From assembly GCF_001949145.1 (NCBI RefSeq), contig NW_019091379.1, positions 1,795,537 through 1,857,536 of the forward strand: DNA of 62,000 nt, given 5' to 3'. The notes under the pieces are model-generated. The model saw only the letters and a program-made list of their open reading frames with translations. It was not told where the DNA came from and made no database searches. A program made the translations under genes and the position numbers. This document shows positions 47,556 through 58,604 of this stretch, piece after piece. This stretch comes from Acanthaster planci (Eukaryota > Echinodermata > Asteroidea > Valvatida > Acanthasteridae). Within the stretch, counting starts at the first letter, position 1, and every line of letters begins with the position of its first letter.

Positions 47556-49255
47556 ATCAACAAGACTTCCTAGCCCAAGTATGGTGCTTTCACTAGTTGT
47601 AAATTTTATGCAGCTGTTGATCTCTAAAAGTATGAAAAACAACTTTATTATATCCAGAAATCAGAGATAATCATTCCGCCTTGAATGCCAGGTGCATCAC
47701 TTGTAGTACATGCGTATTTTGAGAATGGGCCACCTAGTCCCACAAATGTTGTAACGGGGGCTCGAATATCTGAAAGTTAGCCCCCCCCCCGGCTAGATTT
47801 ATAGCGCTTCCCGAAAGTTAATGCTTCGCGTTAAAAGGCTAGACTTGGACAAGTCAACTGTACGCCTGCTTGATTCCGGCTCGAGAAAAAGTACAAGGCT
47901 GCTACATAGAAGTGCGTGAAGTTTTTCAAATTCCTTTCAGCACCCAAACAGCTGGGTGCGGAGTCGACCACTCCCTTGATATTTTCTCTGATATTCTTGC
48001 AATGCAGTTTCCCCGCGCCAAGCAGTTGGGACATTTCTTATAAGGTCTTACAATCATCTCGACACCAATTTTATAAAAATTGAACATACCGTTCTCTTGA
48101 ACCCCCCCCCCCGCCTGGTCATTCCCGGTCTGCACGGTTTCTGACGTGCTCAGTGCAAGCGGATTGCCACGCAATGACTGTAACAAACCTAGAATTGGAT
48201 TGAATTGGAACTTCACAGGTGTACAGACTTTGAATGTTTCTACATGAAAAAAAAAATCAAGTTTCAAAAAGGTCAGGCACGGGACAGCACTGCCGAGCTC
48301 TCGAGGGGTGGAGGAGGCACCCTGCCCGGCTCTTGAGATGAGGTACATCGTAGGACAAATTATTATATTGCATAAGTGTCTTTTGGCCATTAATTACATT
48401 ACTGTCTTTATAGTGAGCCAACGGAGAATAGACCATGTGTAAGCATTTTGGGGGACGTTGACAAACGGTACGGGAAACGAATCTTGTGGTGAGTTCCGTA
48501 TGATTTTTCTCAACCATGGGTGCCACGCTAATCGCTGTGACCAAGGGGAAGGAGCCAAGAAAAATAAACACTAATTTTGCAGTGAAATAATAATAAAATG
48601 GCATGAAGGCTGTCGATATACGCCTGTGCCTCGAGCAACTATTATATTTATTGTGTATCAGCCCTTACGTTTTCTGTACCCAATAGTTAAAGTTTGAAGT
48701 TAAATTTTATTTCCTCTCATTTGGAAGAGAACCCAGAGCCCTTTTCAAAAGTAAAAAAAAAACTTCAAGAAGACAATCACCCGGAATAAACTGTACATTT
48801 TCGGGACGCAGAAAAGTGCGCCATTTTACCTTCAGACTGCGTAATTATGTGGAGGTAGCTCCACAGTAATTAATGTTCTTTTTTCGTATGGGTCAGAACA
48901 GTAGCAGCCGATACGACAATTCCTTCTATTTGCTTCCGCGGGTCAAGGAATTAGTGGGGTGGAGACTCGGAGGGAGTCCTGCCGTGCAACTCTCCCATCA
49001 TGGGGCTGGAGTCATAGAGACCACGGCGTACTGTCTGCAGTGACTGCCGATGGGCGTAGTCCCCCATGCCCAAGTTGAAGCAGCCAACGTATGTGCGTAG
49101 TCGATTGTGTTTCCCACCTAATTTTCATTAACATCAAGGTTATAGCTCAAATGGGAAAAAGACTGGGTTTTGAAATCTATCTGAAAGACGCTGGGCATCA
49201 CTTCATCATAACTCCCTGAAGAATTTTGAAACGCGCTAAATTAGAAGGCTCCGGG

Positions 49256-49281
49256 AGCAATAGACCGACAGGTCTATTGCT
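49256..49281. repeat. Perfect 11-bp inverted repeat with 4-base loop
   Basis: AGCAATAGACC, GACA, GGTCTATTGCT. It is a short hairpin-capable sequence with no T-run or gene context giving it a function. It shares ATAGACC with the ends of the 46234-46737 element, so it may be a relic of that family. Confidence 0.6.
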
Positions 49282-49524
49282 AAAGTGATGAAAGTGGTGA
49301 ATATTTATAGCCAGTGCGCTTAGCAAGATTACAATTAAAAAAGAAATACAAGCCATCCATCTTGAAACCGAGACGAAAAAGGCTCTCTAATTAATTTTAG
49401 TTATTTCTTTGCGTTTATTCACAAAAGAGGGCGCTACGTTTTTACCATAGAAATCTACCAGTCCTGTGGTCTGTGTAAAATGTACATGCTTGTCCTGCAT
49501 ACCCACTTCCTCAATGGTTCAACC

Positions 49525-49636
49525 GTGACGTCACTTTAAAGTCCGCCATTTTGAATACAAAATTAGGGAGTCACCCATCGCAAATCTTCTGCTGAACTGA
49601 GTGAGACTAGAGGTGTTTCCCGTAAAGTTTCTCCCG
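49525..49636 (+). promoter_or_regulatory. Candidate distal promoter and 5' exon (talin?)
   Basis: GTGACGTCAC (49525-49534) is a full palindromic CRE. CCGCCATTTTG (49543-49553) matches the YY1-type CCAT element. About 90 bases later a strong donor, TCTCCCG|GTAAGG, follows at 49636. This is the layout of a TATA-less promoter with a noncoding first exon, and the next recognised plus-strand gene is talin. The assignment is inference. Confidence 0.3.
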
Positions 49637-51844
49637 GTAAGGCAAATTTATCCCTTTTAATTACAAAATTAGGTTACGCTTGTCGTATTTTTGACAGTTT
49701 ATGGACTAAAGACATTTGTTGTCACATTTTGTCAGTAGTTTGGAGTTTGAAATGTTGATAGGCTTGGTGAAGTTCACGTTTGACGTGTTTCATTACTTGC
49801 CCCACATACTGATCATGCTGACAATGAGCTACAGTGATTTCCTGCTGTCAAAGTGTCATCTTTTTGTATGCACCTACATGTACTTGATACATGTGCGCAC
49901 TATAAGTAGGGCCTACACGTAGGACCCACTCTGAATATGTACGTGTTGGCGGCTTGCACTTCTTTTCAGACAAACGTCTTCAGCTACATTAGCATTGTAT
50001 TTGTAAAATTGCAGAATGTAGGCTAGGCCTACCATGCCTACCCTAACCATGCTAACCATTGCTAACTACTGTGCCATGACTGCCTAACATACATGTACAT
50101 GACATACCCAGGGCCTAATCATGAATGGTGTGCAAACCCGGCGAACTGAAGCTGAAACTCACTTGACATCTGTACACAAACATAATAGTTACTAGTAATA
50201 GAGCCAAGGCCTACATGTAGAGAGTGTTTTCTGAGTAGGCCTAGGCCTACCACTGCCAGTAGGCAGTAAACACTTAATTATTTTTGCAGCCAACTTTGAC
50301 TTTTTAGGACATGTTGCTACTTTCTGATGCCTTATAAACTGCTGCAACGTAAGTGATGTCTGTACTAAGTTGTAGGCCTATGTGGATCTCCACCATCTAT
50401 TTTGCCATCTGGGGAAATCGGACATTTCGTGATAATTGATATACATGTGCACATGTACATTGTAAGGCTACATGCATACTTGTAGGCCTAAACATAAGTT
50501 TAGGCCTAAACTAAACCCATGTGTAAGCTAAGCCCTTTTTACATGTTTTACATACTGAATAAACCCTGCAACATTTTTTAACGTTAAAAATGCAAAACAG
50601 TGGACAGTACGACTGAAGCCTAATTGCCTGATTTTTTCCCCCCGCGGAAGGGGCCAAGCAGGACTTGGCTAGTGTGTACATGTAGAGTACTACTATACAT
50701 GCAAAAAGGGTAAAAGTTATTTTAGGCTAACAGTCCTGAGTTCTCTTGATGATTTTTCTAAAAATATTTATTCAACGAAAATAAGTTTGGACAAACTGTT
50801 GGACGATTTTAGCTATTTCTACATGTACCTCCATGGTCCGAGCCAGATTCATATTTCAAGGTGGTTTGGTTCCTGGTCAGTTTTAACCTAATGTGTTTGT
50901 CAGGTTTGGTGGTACTGGTATTTGGAGAGTTTACATCAGTTTTGGGTAGGATTTTGTTTATGACATGAAATGGGACCAGTAGCGTACATGTGCTGTAGTT
51001 ACCGTCACATTAACTTGTGTTTCTCAGATGGTACATTATACATGTACATGTATTTTGCCTTGCCTTGAGCACTTCACAACCAGCTTGACCAGCGCTTTGT
51101 GTGTATCAATGTAAAGTCAATAAGTGGATTGAGACCAGAGATTGAGTTCAGGTTTGAAACAAAAATCAGTGCCCATTTTAATGTCAAAATTATTGACCGG
51201 TGAATTTTCTTCCATCAATTTTTGACGGCAAACGGTCATTACAACTTCATATGAATGCGTAGCGTAGTGCTCCACAGCGTCATTCAAATTTCAGCCTTTA
51301 TGCCTGTCAGCAAGTACAAAATTTTTGGGGTGTTGAAAAACTTGAAAAAATTTCCTAGAAATTTACAAGTTTAGGCACATGCATTACGCTACTAACTTGA
51401 AAAGCCCCCTTTACATATGTGCCTTGCTTTGTCATAATGTTTCGGATTGGTGTGGCCAGTTCAACCTGACCTGATGCACAGCATTATTGTACTCGCATAA
51501 ACCCTCCTATACAAAGATGCAATCTGTGCCAAGTTGTCGATCAGTCAAAAGCAGTCAAGTTACATATGATAAACTTGGATGTGTATGGACTGTAGCGGGA
51601 GAAGTGAAAGTAAATTTTGACTGGCTGTTACTATCACAGCAAAAGGAGGGTTTATCTGAAAGCAAAATACAAGATATTAATGCAAGGGGACCAACTTGAG
51701 TAAAACTCAATGCCTGTTATGACCCTGTCAATGCAAATTACATGTAGTTTGACCGAGCATTAACAGACATGATCAGAGTCATCAAATGTCTCAACCTTTT
51801 GAAAATGCACTCTAAAGCTTCAATGAAATGAATCTCACCTCTCC

Positions 51845-52012
51845 AATACGGGTGATTCACAGCAGTGCGCCTCCAAAAGTGTTGACCAATCGCAGTGCGC
51901 GAAATCTGTTGACCCTTTCCGAACACGCAGTGGGTTGACAAATTTCGTGCATTGTGATTGGTCGACGCTTTTTAAACTTTTGGAGGCGCACTGTTGTGAA
52001 TTGCCTGTATTA
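51845..52012. mobile_element. Inverted-repeat MITE
   Basis: The left arm AATACGGGTGATTCACAGCA and the inverted right arm AATACAGGCAATTCACAACA pair, and both continue through GTGCGCCTCCAAAAG. Further in, TTGACCAATCGCAGTGCGCG pairs with the inverted TCGACCAATCACAATGCACG. Arms of about 70 bp fold the whole 168 bp. No clear target duplication was seen. Confidence 0.7.
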
Positions 52013-53543
52013 TTTAGAAAAAAGGGCACATTCACATCCAGATTCCCACTGGAAAACAAACATTTGTCATAAAGAGTGGAGACTGCCATCTTTTTGCAAT
52101 CGGGCGCATGCAGTCAAGATGGTTCAGGTAGCTAACGGTGCTGCATGCCATATTTATACTTTGTTGCTTAAAATTCGACACTCAAAGTTGTTTGGTGACC
52201 AAATGCTTGAAAAGGTACAGTTGTGCCAAATTAGCAAGTGACATGCCTGCATTTGACAGTTCTATCCCCTCCGTACATGTATTTGGTTGCCATGGCATTG
52301 TGGGATATTGTGCTACGAAATGGAATTTCTAAAGTAGCATCTTGAGAGAGTCCATCCCTAATTTTATTTTCTGCTGTCATCAATTTTTTCCTTTCGGGAG
52401 CATGCTAAGGATCTTACAAACTACCAGAAGGGGGATGTACATGTAAATCCTCCTTTGCCCATGTACTATTAAAAAATTCAAAAATTTGAAGTGTTCAGTC
52501 GCATAAGTACGCTATCATGAATGACTGGAAATGACCAAGGTTTAATATTGAACGACTTTGCACATGTTGCACCCTACATGTACAAGTTGTAGAACAGTGT
52601 TAAGTTTTTGGAGGCTTGTGCAGTCTACAAGTGCATGCAAAGAGACATGTACATGTAACGCACTGTTCAATGCATAGACATGGTGACATGCTGACTGAGG
52701 AAGTTGTGTTCCTGTATTTCTAGTTCCTTGTTCCTGAATGGAAACACATCCATAGGTAAAAAGAATTCAGGTTGAGGGTACTCAGCTGTACTGTTAAAAA
52801 TGAAGGTCATCATGCATGACTTTACCTGTCGTGTAGTTGAGGTCAATTGCTTATGATGATGCTTTCGCAATGGAAATAAAACAGTAGAGATCCATTGAAA
52901 TAGATTTGGTTGAGTGATTCATGTGGGTCTTAAGGGCATTGCAATTTTATGAACAGATGGGCGTGACTGAGAAAAAAAGACAAGCCCTTTGAACAAAATG
53001 GAAAGAGGAAGTCCGTGTGGGTTTTTCCTGTATGTATTCTATGCACTTTTTAAAAATGTGTATTTTAGCTCTCCCCGGATATTTCCCTTCACGGATACTG
53101 GCTCTATATCATTATATGTACACAGAACTGTGTACACACCATGTCTTCCCACAAGCAGTGTTCCCCAGATGTACATGTAGCTTGGCAGCTTTGCTCATCT
53201 CCCACTCTGTTTAAAAAGAAGTCACCAAGCTGTAAACACTGGCCCATTGTGCATTCACATTCTTGAGTATTTCATCTGAGCTACCGGGTAACATTATCTT
53301 GATTAAAGAAAGCAGTCTGTGAAAGCAGAATGTGAAAAATTGCTTCAGATTTTTACTGGAAGTGCACCATTACCATGAAACCCCCCCCCAAATTATTGGG
53401 GGAATACTGAAGGTGTTTAAATGTGGGCCATAAACTCCATGCTAATGTCCCCCCCCTTATTTTTTTCATTAGTTCCCACCAAGTTTAAATGTACTGGTAC
53501 ATGTACCGGTATGGTAAAGCATCATTAATTTAACCCTAACCTC

Positions 53544-53570
53544 CTAGGGTGTACGTAAAATCATATTGAA
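53544..53570 (+). repeat. Dispersed repeat fragment shared with 17.7 kb
   Basis: AGGGTGTACGTAAAATCATA plus the following TTGA matches 17740-17763 with one change. Only the right half of the 17.7-kb inverted repeat is present. Confidence 0.55.
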
Positions 53571-55261
53571 ATCAGAAGGTTTGATGTACGGGTATGTCTG
53601 TACATGCACCATATGAAGATTGGAAAACCTTGAGCACTATGAGATTGTTACATAATGACAACATGAGTGTTTGTTTTCATTCTCCTGGTATTTCATGTAC
53701 ATGTACTGGTAAATTGTACATGGGCCAAATATAACATGGACATGGAATTGTTAGTTTCATATTTTGTTCATTACGAAATTAGATTGTTTAAACCATTTAG
53801 TCACTCAGCACCAATTAAGTACATACATGTACATGTATGTACTACATCACCATTAGGTAAATGTATCAATACACTGTACATTTACAGTAGTGTACAGACA
53901 GTACTGATTGTGAAATATCTAGTGCTTGAACAGAAAGTATCCATTTGACTTCTTCAGGGCTAAGTCATCAGGGCAGACTTCCAGTCCAAATACCTGACAT
54001 ACCACAGCCAGAACCCTGAAAGTTGAGACAGTCCCTAGCCTTAGTTTGGCTTTGGCTTACTGGGGATTCCGGGGAGACTGTTAGACTTTGTGTCAGTCTG
54101 CATAGGCTGTTCCCCAACAAACCCTTTCTGCATTCCATACTCGCTTGATGTGCAGTTGCAGGCCAATGGATGTTTGAGGGTTTTGTGTACACAAGAATTG
54201 TCCTGGTTCCAACATGGCACCAGAATGCATATCGCCCAGGATGCTGACAGTGTCCATATGTCGCAGCACATGTAAACATGAACATGTACAAAATGTTCAT
54301 ATACACCAGGGCATGAATACATGTACATGTACGTTGTAACCAGCTTGTAGGGTACTTACATACATGTATTTTGTAACCAGTTCAGAATTTTGCAAGTCTA
54401 TCCAAGAGGTGCTTCTGCCCATGTGCTTGGTGTCCTTATATGTGCAGTGTTCTCTGCATGGCATTCTGTACATGTATAAGATACAGTATTGTCTGGTTAC
54501 GATTTTTTCTACAGCTGGACGTAGAAGGAGAGCGAGACGAGCTTAATCATGTAGATATTGCTGTGTGATCGAATTCGTACCAGTAACTTTCATGCTGTTG
54601 TTGGGTTTAGGTGGAATGGAAGTTGGAACCTGAAAGTGTGACCTCACTGTTGAGGTGACCCTCGCCTTATCAGTCATTGTCAGTGATGGGCTTAAAAAGC
54701 ACTAGACGTGAAGATGATCATGGTACTGACCACTTTTAAGACTCTGTGGTTTCTGTTCAGTTATTGAGACTCTGAATCCAGGCAAGCCACAGTATGTTTG
54801 AAGTCAAGCGTTAAAATTTAGACAAATTGTCTCAAACAAAATTGTGTAAACAGCGCACACCAACTCGTAAAATGCAGTGGAACACTGGAAATGTACATGC
54901 ACATGTAGGCCTACATGTACACGTACCGTACACATAAGTGGCCCCCACTGTAGAATAATTTAGAGGGTTTTAAAGATTCAAAGTTGAAAACATTGTTAAT
55001 ACATGGACAGATGCGGTAATGTAAAGTGTATAAGCCTGTAACATTTTCATCCTCACAGCCTCAAAGTAGTCTGCAGTACGTGTAGCTGCGGGGACTCTAC
55101 AATGTTCCTATAGGATGCAGTGTTGTAATGAGTCACTAAAGGTGGTGACTCGGTTGGAGTTGTGACTCAAAAAACTAATAGTTTAAAAAAAAAAATAGTA
55201 AAAAAAAAATAGTTTGCGGTACCCGCTGCTTCACCTGACTCGGACTGGCCAGCCGACCCCG

Positions 55262-55345
55262 GCAAGCTCGTTGGTCGAGTGCTTAAGACGTCTGCACCAG
55301 GAAGCAGGAGGTTGTGGGTTCGAGTCCCACCCGAGTAGGCTTGTG
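55262..55345 (+). mobile_element. tRNA-like SINE head or tRNA pseudogene
   Basis: TGGTCGAGTGC (55272-55282) resembles a polymerase III A box and GGTTCGAGTCC (55317-55327) is a good B box. The T arm pairs as GTGGG with CCCAC. The acceptor ends (GCAAGCT and GAGTAGG) do not pair and the anticodon arm is poor, so this is not a working tRNA. It is more likely the head of a SINE or a pseudogene of a tRNA with a Leu/Ser-type core. Confidence 0.5.
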
Positions 55346-56649
55346 ACTTTTTTCGCAAGCTCTCGGACAAGCACTAAGCATACAGTGTTTATTATTGGGA
55401 CTCCAGTCAGACAGGAGTCGAATCATTACAAGGATGTCAGATTTTTGTCATTGCTTCAAGTTCAAAAACCTGCTTTAGTCTGCATATTGCAAGAGGCCAA
55501 GAAGTTGAAAATCCCCAAACCATTTGTTGCCAACAGGAGTGAGGGCACTGTGGTATTGCGTTAGTGCCTCAATTTATTTTGACTGTAAATGGTGAATTCC
55601 AATATGCCTTTTCATCAGTTCAGCTTGTCCGTTCCAATTGCCCAGGGCTTGTACTGTGCAAGCACAGCTCTTGTTACTGCCCGGCACCCCCTGAATTTAA
55701 AACTGTAGGCAAAAATGCTCTTAGTTTTACCTGTGCAGTTACTGCCAATTAATTAGCGGAAGCTAAATGCTAGGAGCTTTTCCTGCATGTACTACCGGTA
55801 CATTTAATTACAAAAGTTTATTCATGTTTTGGTTTTTGATTTTTTTTTTCTGTAAACCCCAGGTTGCAGTGAGGTCAGTAATTTACACAGTTAAAAGGAA
55901 ACAGTTTGCAAAGATACAAGCTGGTGTGAGCTGTCAAAGACTGTCAGCAAAAGGGGAACATAGCAACATGTACTGTACAATAGTGTGACAAAAACCAAGT
56001 CCAAAACACACAAATGCAAATGTAAATTGTGTACCGAGTCTAGCCAAATTCCAGGTTTTTTTGGTAATGTACATGTGTTTCACACACGTGCGCGGCGTCG
56101 GTATGGTACGTGTCTTGTATACATTACACATAGCATGCACTCACTCATGGCATACAAGTAGAGGTATTGCTTATTGTGTAGGCCTACATGTACATATGCA
56201 GTACTTGTTCAAAATTGTACTGGTATACATGTACAATGGACATGTACATGTACATTTACTTGTACATGTACATGTACGTTCATCACAAGTCTTGTCTGTG
56301 CCAGATGTTGCCTCCCCCTGTGTCTTGGTTCATCTGTCAGGGGAGTTATGATTCATCTTTTGACAGCTCAGCTTGATGGTATTGTACCGGCATGTCTACA
56401 TGTAATTTATTGATTCCGCATTTTCTTGTCTGAAGCAAGGATTTTTTTTGCCGTGCTGATCATGTCAGCCTTTTGTACTTCATCAGTTTCATCATGGCAT
56501 AAATGAATTCCATTTACAATGTTTGTTTTTTTCATGTGATGAAGTTTCTTTCTATTTTTTTTGGGAGGGGGGAAAGGTTGGGAGTTTCTGGTTTACAAGT
56601 TAATGCACCTTTGCACTTTGTACTGTTCCTTGCTCTTTGGCATACATGT

Positions 56650-56908
56650 ATGCAGCACTAACAATTGCTGGCTGGTAAGTGAACAGTACTGAGCACAGAA
56701 TGTACATGTACAGTATGTAGTACTAACAAGTGCTGGCTGGTTAAGTGAACAGTACTGAGCACAGAATGTTTATGTACAGTATGTAGTACTAACAAGTGCT
56801 GGCTGGTTAAGTGAACAGTACTGAGCACAGAATGTACATGTACAGTATGTAGTACTAACGAGTGCTGGCTGGTTAAGTGAACAGTACTGAGCACAGAATG
56901 TTCATGTA
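56650..56908. repeat. 66-bp minisatellite, about four units
   Basis: CTAACAA or CTAACGA recurs at 56657, 56723, 56789 and 56855, exactly 66 bases apart. Each unit contains GTGCTGGCTGGTTAAGTGAA and CAGTACTGAGCACAGAATGT with few changes. Because 66 is a multiple of three, a periodic reading frame appears on the minus strand (22-residue repeats); I treat it as a by-product. Confidence 0.88.
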
Positions 56909-57446
56909 TTGCAAGCTCCCAGACTGGTTTTTGCCTTCGTGTACACCTTTATCACTGTATAAAGAATTACAGCAACAAAGTCTATGATTTCAGTTTTTTA
57001 GCTGGTATTGCCCAGGACATCGATTAGCTCTTACTGGGGAGTGTTGTAAACACGTACAGTTGTTGAATTAAACACTCAATATATACCACTACCTGCACCA
57101 AACCTGGGCATACCGGTGCATGTACATGGACATGTACATGTATGTCGGAACTTGGATGTTGGTTTTGTGGAGCTCATATGTACAAAATCCTGTATAGTAG
57201 AGATACATGTAGTATTACATGTACATGTACCGGTACCCAGAGGAAGATGTACATACATGTACATGTTCACGTATATGTACATATGTACATGTAGGTGTAC
57301 TGTACATATCCCGTTACTTCATTGTCTCCATGTACATGTACATGTACCAGTAGTACATGTACTTCTGCAGGGCTGCTAAGTACTGGTACTTTGTACATGA
57401 GCGTGGTTCACTTGAACATGTTGAAGTTGAAACCGTGCACGTGGGA

Positions 57447-57478
57447 GGGCAGGCAGGCAGCAGGCAGGCAGGCAGGCA
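57447..57478 (+). repeat. GGCA microsatellite
   Basis: An interrupted (GGCA)n run of about 32 bases, broken once by CAGCAGG. Length variation between individuals is likely. Confidence 0.8.
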
Positions 57479-58604
57479 TTTTATTTAGCACACTGCTAGG
57501 ATCCTGCGGTTGCCCCATGTAAGACTAAAATAGTGTCTGATTTTCCAAATGCTAATTGAAAGTAACACCTTAGCTGGAGGGTTGCGGACAATTCAATAGA
57601 GCCGTGGGATCGCATTAGATCGGGCGATTGCATCTGCCGACATTTAAGAGGGAAATTAAGTCGTTTTGATCACGTAGGCGACTTCTGTTGAACTGGAATA
57701 TTTAGCCTGGAATGGTGCATTAAGGCGTTTATCACCTAGACTTCCTCTTGAAGTTTTGTAAATTGGCTGGCTAATCGTAGTGGGTATGGCATGTGTGGGT
57801 GTTCGTCATGACACGTTTATAGTTTTTGTTTTATATTTCCGTCTGAGATACATGTACATATATTTTCAAATGCACATGAACATGTACTAGAACTGTGTAT
57901 GTGCATGAATTTCCTGAAGTAAACCATGGATACCCATGAGAAACCACTTTTGTATGGTTAGTCTATCATGTACATGTATGTATATGTGCATTTAGCTTTG
58001 CAGACATTACACTGTACATGTATTTGTACCTCCAACTGAAAGCTTTGGTTTTACTCATTGTCCAGATGTCCTCAATTATGACACAAATTCCCCATGAATC
58101 ATTCATACTTTGGTTCTGCCTTGATTTTTATGGACATGTGAGACAGAGGGCAATCATCTCTGGAATTTCTCATGATCTGCTCGTACATGTATAAATGTAC
58201 AACCCCTACATTTGAATTTCTGGTTTCAGCTACCAAACTTTAAGTGCTAGATGCAGTCTGCATAGTGTTAAGATTTTCGGTACATGTAGTTAATCGTCCA
58301 CGTACGTTAATTTATATACATACATGTACATATGTGCGAATACATTTTTGCTTATTTATCCATTAATATCCATTTTCTAATAGACATGTAAAGCAAGCTG
58401 CATGGAATTCCAACAATTTTTCAGTTTGCAAATGGAATTCCCGATCCTCATGAAAAGCATACAATTCTTTTACGATTCTTTGTAACATAATTTTGCTCGT
58501 ACACTAATGTTCTGTCTGGCCCACATGTACCATTACAAAATACATGTAATTGGTTTTATTCTTTCTTGCCATAAAGGTAGAAGTGGTTGAACCCACCAGC
58601 CACA

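Larger units (their letters stand above)
45055..58604. other. Long stretch without recognised coding exons
   Basis: Between PDSS1 and the first talin coding exon I found no supportable coding exon; reading frames are short and repeat-driven. It holds an N-gapped MITE (46234-46737), SINE-like copies (47410-47555, 55262-55345), an inverted-repeat element (51845-52012), a 66-bp minisatellite (56650-56908) and dense ACATGT words from about 53 kb on. Much of it may be the first talin intron. Confidence 0.6.

Noticed and set aside
47926-48390. 154-codon minus-strand frame with CPNCLARGNC
   Set aside because: A single Cys-x2-Cys word is not enough for a zinc-binding domain; no second pair, no splice support and no similarity recognised.
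55214-55564. 116-codon frame over the tRNA-like sequence
   Set aside because: The frame is a by-product of the SINE-like head; such frames recur wherever the repeat is copied.
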